A stretch of DNA of 64,000 nt, taken from assembly GCF_036621135.1 (NCBI RefSeq), contig NZ_JAZIBG010000012.1, positions 1-64,000 of the forward strand. Reading direction: 5' to 3'. Below the pieces are notes generated by a model that did no database searches, was not told the origin of the DNA, and worked only from the letters and a program-made list of their open reading frames with translations. Below, piece by piece: positions 34,499-42,883 of this stretch. Source of the DNA: Aquincola agrisoli (GTDB taxonomy: Bacteria > Pseudomonadota > Gammaproteobacteria > Burkholderiales > Burkholderiaceae_C). The first letter of the stretch is position 1. Each line of letters starts with the position of its first letter. The position numbers were made by a program, and so were the translations under genes.

Positions 34499-35617
34499 TC
34501 AGAACTCGGCAGCGCCCGCGCGGCGCAGCCGCAGGCGCAGGTCGGTACCCACGAAGGCGCTGTCGACGAAGTGGAACGGCAGGCCGTCCGCCAGCCGCTC
34601 CAGCGGGCCGAATGCCGCCATGTCGCGGCCACTGCCGAGCAGCGTGGGTGCAAGGTAGACCAGCAGTTCATCGACCAGCCCCGCACGCAGCAACGAGCCG
34701 TTGAGCCGATGGCCCGCTTCCACGTGGAGTTCGTTGATGCCGCGTGTTGCGAGGTCGTCGAGCAGCGCCGCGAGATCGGTCTTGCCATCGGGGGTGGACG
34801 GCAACGGCGCCACTTCGGCATGGATGGCATCCAGGTGCCTTCGGCTTGCCGCCACCGTGGTGTAGACGAGCGCCTGGCCGGGGGGCTGGAGGACACGCGC
34901 CGTCGGGGTGATTTCCAGCCGCGAATCCACGATCACCCGCAGCGGCTGCCGGTGCGTTCCCACCAGGCGGACGTCCAGGCGCGGGTCGTCGTCGCGCACC
35001 GTGCCGATCCCGGTGAGGACAGCCCCGGCGCGCTTGCGCCAGGCGTGGCCGTCGGCACGCGCCTCGGGGCCCGTGATCCACTGGCTCTCCCCGTTGTGCA
35101 AGGCCGTGCGGCCGTCGAGCGACGCGGCGATCTTCATCCGCACCCACGGTCTGCCGCGTTGAACACGCGACAGGAACCCGATGTTGATGTCCCGAGCCTG
35201 CGCGGCCAACAGGCCGAGCCGCACGTCGATGCCGGCCTGTCTCAGCCGGGCGAGACCCTTGCCGGCAACCTGAGGGAAGGGATCTTCGAGGGCGACGACG
35301 ACGCGAGCGACGCCGGCGTCGATCAGCGCGTCGCAACAGGGCGGCGTGCGGCCATGGTGCGCGCAGGGCTCCAGCGTGACGTAGGCCGTGCTGCCGCGGG
35401 GATCATGGCCGGCCTGTCGCGCCGCCCTCAAGGCCATCACTTCGGCGTGAGCCTCGCCGGCTGCCTGGGTATGCCCGCCTGCCCGCCATCCGGCTCCTAC
35501 CAGGACACAGCCGACGCGGGGGTTGGGGTCGGACAGGCCGATGGCCTTGTCTGCCCATGCCAGGGCCTCGTGCATGGCTTGCACGTCTTCGGCGGTGAAG
35601 GACTGCGTCGTCGACAT
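34499..35617 (-). CDS. ribD: Bifunctional riboflavin deaminase/reductase RibD
   Basis: RibD performs the deamination and side-chain reduction steps after GTP cyclohydrolase. The 372-residue protein has an N-terminal deaminase with the zinc site HAEVMAL and PCAHHGRTPPC, and a C-terminal reductase domain with KIAASLDGRTALHNGESQWIT. The start at 35617 gives a normal N-terminus; an earlier ATG at 35641 adds eight residues. It lies 41 bp downstream of pilV, so readthrough from the pilin operon is possible. Confidence 0.96.
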   Translation of the reverse strand: MSTTQSFTAEDVQAMHEALAWADKAIGLSDPNPRVGCVLVGAGWRAGGHTQAAGEAHAEVMALRAARQAGHDPRGSTAYVTLEPCAHHGRTPPCCDALIDAGVARVVVALEDPFPQVAGKGLARLRQAGIDVRLGLLAAQARDINIGFLSRVQRGRPWVRMKIAASLDGRTALHNGESQWITGPEARADGHAWRKRAGAVLTGIGTVRDDDPRLDVRLVGTHRQPLRVIVDSRLEITPTARVLQPPGQALVYTTVAASRRHLDAIHAEVAPLPSTPDGKTDLAALLDDLATRGINELHVEAGHRLNGSLLRAGLVDELLVYLAPTLLGSGRDMAAFGPLERLADGLPFHFVDSAFVGTDLRLRLRRAGAAEF

Positions 35618-35657
35618 GGCCGGGATTGTCGGCCAACCCATGTGCCCCGGCTGCGGA

Positions 35658-36821
35658 TCAGAGCGGGCGTGGGTCGTGCTGTGCCGTGCCGAGAGGGCAG
35701 CTTTCGCCCCTCGCGACCACGAGGAAATTCTGGTTCAGCAGGTTCTTCGTCACATTCGCGTAGTCGAGCGGGTGCTCCTCATTGCCGATGGAGCCTGACG
35801 CGTCCACGTCCGCGGTGTACCGGCAAAGCAGGTAAAGCGCATTGTCTCCGCGCCAATGCGTCGAGGGATCGAGCGAGAGGTAGCCCGACCACCCCACCTC
35901 CGCAGAGGGCGAGAACACCGCGCAGTAGTACTGGACAAGGGTGCGTTGGCCGGCGGCGGCTGCTGCATCGTCGAAGCATTCGGAGGTCTGCGAGAGCCCA
36001 CCGCTCAAGTCCAGCACGGGGTGGACTTCGATCGCCGGGGAGGCCGGCGTCGCCGGGTCCGGCGGAGACGCCAGGGAGAATCGCACGTAGCCCGCGACCA
36101 GCCGGCCGGCGAGCGGCGTCAAGGTCGGGTCCAGGCAGCCGCTCAGGTCGCCCAACGTGAGGCTTTGGGTCGTGCTGTTGGCCGGCACGACACAGCGGGA
36201 AACGATGAGTCCCGAACGGTTGTCGAAGATCCACGCCGTGGTGTCCGATCCTGCGGGCTTGAGCACGCTGCGGCCATTGCCGAGGTCGCGCACCCACGCA
36301 GGCAGCCGGTGGTTCGAGCGGCTGACAACGGCCGCCGGCTTGCCGTTGGCCACCAGGCCGAGGTAGCCGGACAGTGCCGGATCGATGCCGGCCACGATCG
36401 TGTCCAGGCGCACCGGATGCGCCACGCCCTGGCGGTCCTCCCAGGTGATTTCCGCCGACACGGTCCGGAAAGGCAGGTCTTCCGTCGACGCGACGTTGCG
36501 GGTCAGCCGATGCTGGGTGTTGCTCGAAAAGCCCAGCGGCACCGGCGCCTGGGTCTGCACGATGTCGGCGTAGCTGTTCACGCCCTCGGTGGCCGGGAGC
36601 GTGGTGAACGAGCGCATCACGTCGAGGTCGTTCTGCGCCAGGCGCACGGCTTCGGAGCGCTGTTTGGCGACGTCGCTGTTCAAGCGCAGGGTGAGCTGGG
36701 TTCCCACGGCGGCCAACATGCCGATCGCCATGACGAGGAACGCCACGAGCGCTTCGACGAGCGTGACGCCGCGCTGTGCCCGGGGGCGTCGGCCGTTGCC
36801 GCGGTGCTGGTGGTTCATCAT
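35658..36821 (-). CDS. pilV: Type IV pilus minor pilin PilV-like
   Basis: This 387-residue prepilin has a 17-residue leader ending in Gly, then VTLVEALVAFLVMAIGMLA with Glu at position +5, the PilV signature. The globular part is about twice the size of standard PilV and holds four or five Cys that could form disulphides. It overlaps pilX by 4 bases and closes the minor-pilin operon. Minor pilins prime type IV pilus assembly and, with PilY1, adhesion. Confidence 0.86.
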   Translation of the reverse strand: MMNHQHRGNGRRPRAQRGVTLVEALVAFLVMAIGMLAAVGTQLTLRLNSDVAKQRSEAVRLAQNDLDVMRSFTTLPATEGVNSYADIVQTQAPVPLGFSSNTQHRLTRNVASTEDLPFRTVSAEITWEDRQGVAHPVRLDTIVAGIDPALSGYLGLVANGKPAAVVSRSNHRLPAWVRDLGNGRSVLKPAGSDTTAWIFDNRSGLIVSRCVVPANSTTQSLTLGDLSGCLDPTLTPLAGRLVAGYVRFSLASPPDPATPASPAIEVHPVLDLSGGLSQTSECFDDAAAAAGQRTLVQYYCAVFSPSAEVGWSGYLSLDPSTHWRGDNALYLLCRYTADVDASGSIGNEEHPLDYANVTKNLLNQNFLVVARGESCPLGTAQHDPRPL

Positions 36822-38122
36822 TCGTGCCGATCAGTCCAGCTTCCAGGGACGCGGGCATAAGCACCGGCTCCCACTTGGAGGCGCGTGAGAACTTCCTTGT
36901 CGTAGACCAGGCTGGGGGAGCCGGTGACCTGGGTGCAGCAATCGCCGTCGACCACCGTGGCACCGCGTATCAACGCATTCGCCGTGCCGCTTTGCCATTC
37001 GATGCCGGTCGAATAGACCAGGCCCACGATCTGCACGGTGCCTTCGAGCCGCAATCGCCCATCGACGACCACCATGACGGGGTCGTCGGGCGTGCCTAGC
37101 GAGGTGCCCGTGGGCAGCATCAGGTCGCCGGAGCGGTAGAACAGCTTCTTCCCCTTGGCGGCCGCTTCCGTGATCTGCGCTGCGCAGTCTCCTCCGGGAC
37201 ATGCGAGCGATACGACGCCGGGAAGGTTGCGGAATGTCGTCTGCTTGATGCCGCTGAAGTTCGCAAAGCGCGAGGGAAACGGGATCGAGCCCAAAGCGGC
37301 GTCGCCGTCCAGCACCGCCGCTTCCGGCGGGGTGCCGCCTGGCAGCACCAACCGGGCTTGGTAGCCGGACGCGGATCCCGAGGCATGGATCGCGAGGGCG
37401 TTCCCGCCCGGTGCAATGTTGACCAACTGCACGAGCGAGCCAGATGGGAATGCAGCGTCGCCGACCACCGTCAGGGCCGCAGCCGGCGGTGCGCGCAGCA
37501 CACGCACCAGCGCGACCTGCATTTGCTGCAGCGAACTCGCGTCCTCCGAGCCCGTGACCGACTCCGTCGAGAAGCACCGCATGTCGTTCGTGCTGGAGCA
37601 GGAAGAGACCTGGACCTTCATGACGCCCGGTGCGCCCGCCGGGGGCGGCACCAACCTCAGGACGAATGCCGACCGGGTGTTCGCTTCGGCGACCAGTGCC
37701 GGCGCACCCGTCAGCGGGCATTGGCACTGCCAGCCCGCATCGTTGCGCATGCAGGCGGCAAAGGCGGTTCCGCTGGCGGGGACGGGTGTGACCCGCTCCG
37801 TGACGACGTCCGTGGCCAGGTAGCGCGCACGGAAGGTCGTTGCCGACGGGTCGGTCGTGGGATTGCAGGAGGTGTCGATGCGGCGCTCGCTGTTCAGCAT
37901 CGACAGGGCCCATTCCAGTCCGCCCTGCGCAGCCTCGAATGCCTGTGTGGAGCGGTACTGGTTCGCCGAGGTCCGTTGTTCGAAGATCAAGGTGCGACTG
38001 GCATACGCCGATACCAGCAGCATCAGGAAGAAGAGGATCATCACGACGACCAGCGTGGCCGCGCCAGACTGGTGCACAGGGCGGCAAGCGCCTCGAGGTG
38101 CATGCGGCCGGACGGTGCTCAT
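36818..38122 (-). CDS. Type IV pilus assembly protein PilX-like, enlarged
   Basis: The 434-residue product has a short N-terminus followed by a PilX-type segment (GAATLVVVMILFFLMLLVSA, then EQRTSANQYRSTQAFEAAQG). The N-terminal helix lacks the usual Glu at +5, which is typical of PilX/PilK-like initiators. It is roughly twice the normal PilX length; the extra C-terminal 200 residues have several Cys and Gly-rich repeats. It overlaps pilW by 4 bases and pilV by 4 bases. The start at 38122 was preferred because it overlaps the pilW stop. Confidence 0.8.
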   Translation of the reverse strand: MSTVRPHAPRGACRPVHQSGAATLVVVMILFFLMLLVSAYASRTLIFEQRTSANQYRSTQAFEAAQGGLEWALSMLNSERRIDTSCNPTTDPSATTFRARYLATDVVTERVTPVPASGTAFAACMRNDAGWQCQCPLTGAPALVAEANTRSAFVLRLVPPPAGAPGVMKVQVSSCSSTNDMRCFSTESVTGSEDASSLQQMQVALVRVLRAPPAAALTVVGDAAFPSGSLVQLVNIAPGGNALAIHASGSASGYQARLVLPGGTPPEAAVLDGDAALGSIPFPSRFANFSGIKQTTFRNLPGVVSLACPGGDCAAQITEAAAKGKKLFYRSGDLMLPTGTSLGTPDDPVMVVVDGRLRLEGTVQIVGLVYSTGIEWQSGTANALIRGATVVDGDCCTQVTGSPSLVYDKEVLTRLQVGAGAYARVPGSWTDRHE

Positions 38123-38775
38123 GGGCAGCTCCCCGTCACCTTGTCGTTCGGCAGCCGGATCGTGCTGTTCAGCTCTCGCCGCACATTGCCATCGTGCGCT
38201 GCCTGGCCGGCCAGGTTGACCGCCACCGTGCGCACCTTCAGCGCCGGGCACGATCCTGCAGCGCAGGCGTTGAGGCAATAGGCCGAGAGCGGCACCTCAT
38301 GCTCGTCGACCTGCATCGTCAACGTGTCGATCAGGACAGTCTGTGGATCCGTGACGGATTGCCATCGGTCCCCGATCAGCATCTGCACGGCGTGTTCGTG
38401 CAGACGGAACCCGGCGGCGGTCCGGCTGCTGTCGATGCGATAGTCGAATTCGAGGGTGGTCGCGCCTTCCGAACTGTCGATCGCATCGTTGGGATTGGTG
38501 GCGACGGACGGGTTGTCGGGGCTCCACACGCCGCTGGGGGCGCCCGCCCAGTAGCCGGCACGGCGTACATCCTGCGCAATGACGTCCATTGCCGATCGCA
38601 GCTCCTGCTGCACGTTGGTTTCCAGCATCAGTCGCCGGTTGTCGTTGAGCTGGTTGGTGGCCATCATCGACGCGGCGGCGACGATGAAAAGGCCGACGGT
38701 GATGCCGACCATGAGTTCGACCAGCGACAACCCGCGCTGGCGGGTACCCGCGACGGGCGGCGTCAGGGCGCGCAT
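38119..38775 (-). CDS. pilW: Type IV pilus minor pilin PilW-like
   Basis: This 218-residue prepilin has a leader ending in Gly (GTRQRG), then LSLVELMVGITVGLFIVAAA with Glu at +5. The remainder has PilW-like features (a helix NVQQELRSAMDVIAQDVRRAGYW) and a C-terminal Cys pair. It is shorter than typical PilW. It overlaps fimT by 13 bases and pilX by 4. Confidence 0.84.
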   Translation of the reverse strand: MRALTPPVAGTRQRGLSLVELMVGITVGLFIVAAASMMATNQLNDNRRLMLETNVQQELRSAMDVIAQDVRRAGYWAGAPSGVWSPDNPSVATNPNDAIDSSEGATTLEFDYRIDSSRTAAGFRLHEHAVQMLIGDRWQSVTDPQTVLIDTLTMQVDEHEVPLSAYCLNACAAGSCPALKVRTVAVNLAGQAAHDGNVRRELNSTIRLPNDKVTGSCP

Positions 38776-39341
38776 GCGGGCACTCCGGCAAAGGACTGAT
38801 TCGGGGAGCAGGTCGATATGCGCCCGGCCTTTTCCAGCGTCGTCACCAGCGCGGGGCCGCGCGTGCTGGTGACGGGCACCGCCAGGCTCTCGACGTCCAG
38901 GGTCCCCCGCCGGTTCTCGATCTCGGCTCTTCGTCCGGCGACGCCGATCGTGATGCCGCTGTCACGCGGGATCTGGACCACCTTCAGAAGACGCGTCAGC
39001 GTGACACCGCCGTTCTCGCAATGGTTCGCGGTGCGCAGGCAATCGCATCCGCCGCCACCCTGCTTCGCGTAGACCGCGTAGCAGGACATCGTCTCGTTGG
39101 CCTTGAAGTGGATGAGCGTGGTATTGAGCCGTTGCACGGCCTCCGAACGCGCCAGTTGCATGTCAGCGATCAGTTCGTTGTTGACGCCCCTGACGCGCTC
39201 GCGAACGATGAGGTCGTTGAAGGCCGGCACGGCCAGCGTCAGCACGACGCCCAGGACGACGAGCGTGACCATGAGCTCCACCAACGTGAGGCCCGCCGAA
39301 GCCCCGCTCGCCGGATGCCGCCGTGTATGCCGCATGGTCAT
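38763..39341 (-). CDS. fimT: Minor pilin FimT/GspH-like
   Basis: The 192-residue prepilin has a leader ending in Gly (SGASAG), then LTLVELMVTLVVLGVVLTLA with Glu at +5, and a GspH-type globular region (RGVNNELIADMQLARSEAVQR) with four Cys. The ATG at 39341 overlaps the pilE stop as ATGA; ATGs at 39353 and 39335 are alternatives. GspH/FimT proteins sit at the pilus tip complex and FimT of some species binds DNA. Confidence 0.85.
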   Translation of the reverse strand: MTMRHTRRHPASGASAGLTLVELMVTLVVLGVVLTLAVPAFNDLIVRERVRGVNNELIADMQLARSEAVQRLNTTLIHFKANETMSCYAVYAKQGGGGCDCLRTANHCENGGVTLTRLLKVVQIPRDSGITIGVAGRRAEIENRRGTLDVESLAVPVTSTRGPALVTTLEKAGRISTCSPNQSFAGVPACAP

Positions 39342-39766
39342 CGGCTCCAGCATGGCTTGCTGGCGCTCGAGGTGCCCGTGTACTGCAACAGGCCCCCGTC
39401 TGCCATCACCAGCGTCATGACGTTGCATTTGTCGTCCTCTGCCTGCGGCGAGGTGCTCAAGGCCGTTGCGCTGAGGGTGTAGCTGGTCGCATCGGCCTGG
39501 ACGACGGCGGCCTGGTAGTGCTCGCCCTTGCCATCGGTTTGCAGCTGCTCGAGCGTGGTCGCGTAATTCGCGTTGTTGGAACGGAACCGCTCTTGCATCT
39601 GCTGCAGTCCGGTCAGCAGCGTGATGGCATCCGCGCGTCGGCTCTTGCGGATGGATTCGGTGAAAGAGGGCAGCGCCACTGCGGCAATCACGGCCAGCAC
39701 GGCAATGACCACCAGCAACTCCACGAGCGTGAAGCCGCGGTCTGCATGAACTTCGGGGCGGACCAT
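39338..39766 (-). CDS. pilE: Type IV pilin PilE-like
   Basis: The 142-residue prepilin has an 11-residue leader ending in Gly, then FTLVELLVVIAVLAVIAAVA with Glu at +5, and a short globular domain with a C-terminal Cys pair (KCN and KPCW). PilE of this short type is usually a minor pilin in Pseudomonas-like systems. It is the first gene of the five-gene minor-pilin operon. A CCGACA/CATAAA pair with a 17-19 base spacer upstream is a weak promoter candidate. Confidence 0.87.
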   Translation of the reverse strand: MVRPEVHADRGFTLVELLVVIAVLAVIAAVALPSFTESIRKSRRADAITLLTGLQQMQERFRSNNANYATTLEQLQTDGKGEHYQAAVVQADATSYTLSATALSTSPQAEDDKCNVMTLVMADGGLLQYTGTSSASKPCWSR

Positions 39767-39873
39767 GCCGCCGATTGTGAAAGGCCGGCGTGACTTTATG
39801 CACAGTGTGGCCTGCCGCCTGTCGGGTTTGAATGGCCGTTCGTCGCAGCCGAGCGCAGCCTTCGGGCGATGGT

Positions 39874-40413
39874 TCAGCACGGCTTGTATCCGGCGATCGC
39901 GCCTGCTGGCGCGCAGACGCGCGTGCGGCCCAGGACGTTCACGATGGTCCTCAAGGGGGGTGTGTGCGCCGACTGGATGCTGATCGCGGCCGCAGGCGTC
40001 ACGGTGTGGCGTTGCCCGTCGAACGTCATGTGCGCCACGTTGGCGTGCAACCTCACCCCGGACTGCGCGGGCAGGAGCACCGTGCGCAGCGGGCGGGCGC
40101 TTGCCTCGCAGACAGCCAGGCCCTCGTGGGTGCACCGGCAATGCTCGCCGGTGTGCATGACATAACAGCTGCCGGCCGTGGTGTCCCAGAACCCGATACG
40201 CACCGTCTCGCCCCTTGCTCGTGCTTCCGAGTGGGCGTAGCGGATATCCGTCCTGAGCTGGTAGGTCGTGCCTTCGACGCGATGGCGTTCAATGCTGCCG
40301 ACGAACGCAGGTGTCGCAAGGCTGGTCAATAGCGCGAGGATCGCTGCCGCCACCGTCGCTTCGATCATCGTGACGCCGCTTGATTTGGCGAATTGATGAA
40401 TTGGCAATGTCAC
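39874..40413 (-). CDS. GspH/FimT-type pseudopilin
   Basis: This is a 179-residue GspH-family prepilin with cleavage after Gly (KSSG), then VTMIEATVAAAILALLTSLA with Glu at +5. Two Cys pairs are present in the C-terminal half. GTG at 40413 is chosen as start: it yields a 13-residue leader, and codons further upstream (to an ATG at 40464) are AT-rich and rare for this genome. It lies 107 bp upstream of pilE and is either a separate unit or the first gene of the operon. Confidence 0.8.
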   Translation of the reverse strand: MTLPIHQFAKSSGVTMIEATVAAAILALLTSLATPAFVGSIERHRVEGTTYQLRTDIRYAHSEARARGETVRIGFWDTTAGSCYVMHTGEHCRCTHEGLAVCEASARPLRTVLLPAQSGVRLHANVAHMTFDGQRHTVTPAAAISIQSAHTPPLRTIVNVLGRTRVCAPAGAIAGYKPC

Positions 40414-40420
40414 TTGTCGT

Positions 40421-40455
40421 CCAATAAATCGGCATAGATGATGCAAATTTATTGG
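40421..40455. promoter_or_regulatory. AT-rich inverted repeat upstream of the GspH-like gene
   Basis: A perfect 9-bp inverted repeat CCAATAAAT (40421-40429) and ATTTATTGG (40447-40455), separated by 17 bases, lies in the most AT-rich patch of the window. It sits just upstream of the proposed GTG start, where a transcription factor or promoter would be expected. The factor is unknown. Confidence 0.45.
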
Positions 40456-40551
40456 CCGTATCATGAATTGCAGTTCCCTCGCTGGAGGGACGATCGACAC
40501 GGAGTGCAGCGAAGCCGTGAAAGTGCCACGGCAAAGTTGACCGGAAGAGGC

Positions 40552-40740
40552 TCAGCCCAAGGTTCGAACGGCCACGACAGCCACGCCCACCAGCAACCCC
40601 ACGAGCAATGCCGCCAGCGCCACGGCGACGATGACCAGCACGAGGGGATGGCCTGTGCGGTGCAATTCGGCCATGTCGCTTCGTCGGCCCAGGCCGATGA
40701 AGCTCCAGAGAACAGCCTGGACGTATCGGAGCAGCTTCAT
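40552..40740 (-). CDS. DUF2970 small membrane protein
   Basis: This 62-residue product has the DUF2970 N-terminus (YVQAVLWSFIGLGRRSDM) and one C-terminal membrane helix (LVLVIVAVALAALLVGLLVG). DUF2970 proteins often accompany cytochrome oxidase or cytochrome c genes in Burkholderiales; here it follows the triheme cytochrome by 15 bp and likely shares its transcript. The biochemical role is unknown. Confidence 0.85.
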   Translation of the reverse strand: MKLLRYVQAVLWSFIGLGRRSDMAELHRTGHPLVLVIVAVALAALLVGLLVGVAVVAVRTLG

Positions 40741-40755
40741 CTCGATCGATGCCGT

Positions 40756-42057
40756 TCAGCGGCTTCGCAGTACGGCCAGCTCGGACACAGGCGATGCGTT
40801 ATGACCCCAGGAGCGCCGCAGATAGGTGGCGAGCGCAGCTACCTCGGCGTCCGACAGGGCCTGGCGGAACGGCGGCATGCCGTAAGGGCGCGGGTTGGCC
40901 GGCGTGGTCGGCGCGAAGCCGCCGGCCAGGATCACCTGGAGGAGGTTGTCGGGTGCGTGCTGCGTCACGGTTCGTTGTCCGGCGAGTGCCGGATATGGCC
41001 CTCGGCCTTGCCCTTGCGCCCCATGGCACTCGGCACAGTGTCGAGCGTAGAGGCGTTCGCCCAACCCGAGTGTGCCCGGGTCGGCCGGCGCTGGTGGCTG
41101 GGGCGGGCGTCTCTGCTGCGGCAAGGCTTTCAGGAAGACAGCCATCGCGCGAAGGTCGGCGTCGTCCAGGTATTGCGTGCTTCGGAACACCACATCCGCC
41201 ATCGGGCCGAGCGTCGATCCCCCTGGTGCGGTGCCGCTTTTCAGCAAGCCGGCGATGTCTGCCAGGGGCCAGTCCGCCACGCCGGCCTCGGAGGCTGCGG
41301 CGAGCGAAGGGGCATGCCAGCCCTGCAGCGCGAGCGATCCGCCGTCCAGTGCATCGCCATCGATCGTCGCCCCGAAGACGTTGCGTGGTGCATGGCATGC
41401 CATGCAGTGGCCGAGTCCCTTCACCAGGTAGGCGCCACGGTTCCAGTCAGCGGTCTGCTGGCTGTCCGGCACGAACTGGCCGGGGCGGAAGAACAGCGCG
41501 CGCCACACCGCGAGTGATGCCTGCAGGCCGTAGGGGAAGCGCAGGTCATGCGGCCGATTGGCTCGCACGACCGGGGGAAGACTGCCGAGGTACGCGTACA
41601 GCGCGTCGCTGTCGTCGCGCGTGATCAGCGTGTAGCTCGCGTACGGAAAGGCGGGATAGAGCAGGCGCCCGTCCTTCGACCGGCCGTGGTGCATGGCGCG
41701 CCAAAACTGCGCAGCCGTCCAGCTGCCGAGCCCGGTCTGCGCGTCCGGCGTGAGGTTGCCGGCGTAGACGGTGCCGAATGGCGTGTCGATGCCTTTGCCA
41801 CCGGCGTATGCCGGCGCGCCGGGTGCCGTGTGGCATCCGGCGCAATTGCCGGCGCGTGCGAGGTAGGCACCCCGTTCGACCTGCTGCTCTGAGAAGCGGT
41901 CCGGTCGCGCCTGCATGTCGTCGATGGCTGCTTCGCCCCGCACGTTCAGCCAGGCCACCAAGGCGGCGGTAGCCAGCGCGGACACGCATGCGAGCAGTGC
42001 GAGGCGGATCGTTCTGCGCAGGACGTGCGGCGCAGGGGTCCGGCGGGCGGCGCTCAT
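40756..42057 (-). CDS. Triheme cytochrome c, alcohol-dehydrogenase subunit type
   Basis: This 433-residue protein has an N-terminal membrane anchor or signal (LALLACVSALATAALVAWL) and three c-type haem motifs: CAGCH, CMACH and CAECH. Its layout and the GxDTPFGTVYAGNLTPDxxTGLG block match the cytochrome subunit of membrane alcohol/gluconate dehydrogenases. No dehydrogenase gene is next to it, so its electron donor is unclear. It overlaps the upstream cytochrome gene by 4 bases. Confidence 0.9.
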   Translation of the reverse strand: MSAARRTPAPHVLRRTIRLALLACVSALATAALVAWLNVRGEAAIDDMQARPDRFSEQQVERGAYLARAGNCAGCHTAPGAPAYAGGKGIDTPFGTVYAGNLTPDAQTGLGSWTAAQFWRAMHHGRSKDGRLLYPAFPYASYTLITRDDSDALYAYLGSLPPVVRANRPHDLRFPYGLQASLAVWRALFFRPGQFVPDSQQTADWNRGAYLVKGLGHCMACHAPRNVFGATIDGDALDGGSLALQGWHAPSLAAASEAGVADWPLADIAGLLKSGTAPGGSTLGPMADVVFRSTQYLDDADLRAMAVFLKALPQQRRPPQPPAPADPGTLGLGERLYARHCAECHGAQGQGRGPYPALAGQRTVTQHAPDNLLQVILAGGFAPTTPANPRPYGMPPFRQALSDAEVAALATYLRRSWGHNASPVSELAVLRSR

Positions 42058-42794
42058 GGCAGACCGCTTCCGCAATCGGCCGGCGGCGGCAGCGGCAGCC
42101 CATCGGCAGGTTCGGCATCGCCGGGGACGGGCTGCGACGACAGCCAAGTCGCCAGCGCGCCGACGTCTGCCGGTTGCAGCTGCCTGGCGATGTGCGCCAT
42201 GCAGTCGGGGCTGGCTGCACGGCGTTGGCCGCTGCGCCATGCGCCGAGTTGCCCCAGCAGGTAGTCGCGCGGCAGACCCAGCAGTCCTGGCACCGAGGGC
42301 CGCACGCCGGTCATGGCGGCGCCGTGGCACTGGACGCAGGCGGGGATGCCCTGCGCGGCATCGCCCTGCCGTACCAGGGCCTGGCCTCGCGATAACACCG
42401 CTGCATCCGCGCCCGTGGTTTGCGGCGGCGGGTAGGGCAGCTTCGAGGCCGCGAAGTAGCCGGCGATGTCGCGCAGGTAGTCGTCCGTCATGTGCTGCAG
42501 CAGGGCGGCCATGTCGGCGTTGGGACGCCTGCCTTCCCGGAAGTTCACGAGCTGGTTGTAGAGGTAGCCGGCCGGCTTGCCGGCGATGCGAGGCAGGTAG
42601 CCGTGGTTGGTGGCGCGGCCCTCGTTGCCATGGCAGCCCATGCACGCCTGCATGCGCTGGCCTAGGGTGTCCGGCAGGTCCTGTGCCGCGGACACGTTCG
42701 CAGCCAGCAGCAACGTCACCCCGGCCCTGGCGATGCACGCGGCCAGCGCGGCCCATCCGGGCGCCCGCCGTGCACTCTGATCACTTGCTTGCAT
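42054..42794 (-). CDS. Diheme cytochrome c4-like protein
   Basis: This 246-residue protein has a signal peptide ending ANVSA and two haem motifs, CMGCH and CVQCH, in two similar halves as in cytochrome c4. It would carry electrons in the periplasm. It is the first gene of a cytochrome operon followed by the triheme cytochrome and DUF2970. The C-terminus is Pro/Gly-rich with a final Cys. Confidence 0.88.
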   Translation of the reverse strand: MQASDQSARRAPGWAALAACIARAGVTLLLAANVSAAQDLPDTLGQRMQACMGCHGNEGRATNHGYLPRIAGKPAGYLYNQLVNFREGRRPNADMAALLQHMTDDYLRDIAGYFAASKLPYPPPQTTGADAAVLSRGQALVRQGDAAQGIPACVQCHGAAMTGVRPSVPGLLGLPRDYLLGQLGAWRSGQRRAASPDCMAHIARQLQPADVGALATWLSSQPVPGDAEPADGLPLPPPADCGSGLP

Positions 42795-42858
42795 GCCGGG
42801 GAGGGTAGGCAGCCGCGGCGGTCCTGCACAGGATCAGTGAGGAGCCGGACACCGGATC

Positions 42859-42873
42859 AGCGCAGCCGCTGCG
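42859..42873. terminator. Short hairpin after the sigma-factor gene
   Basis: GCGCAG-ccg-CTGCGC lies 11 bp beyond the stop of the leftward sigma-factor gene and before the cytochrome gene start. It is a weak terminator candidate without a T-run. Confidence 0.35.
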
Positions 42874-42883
42874 CGGCGCGCGC

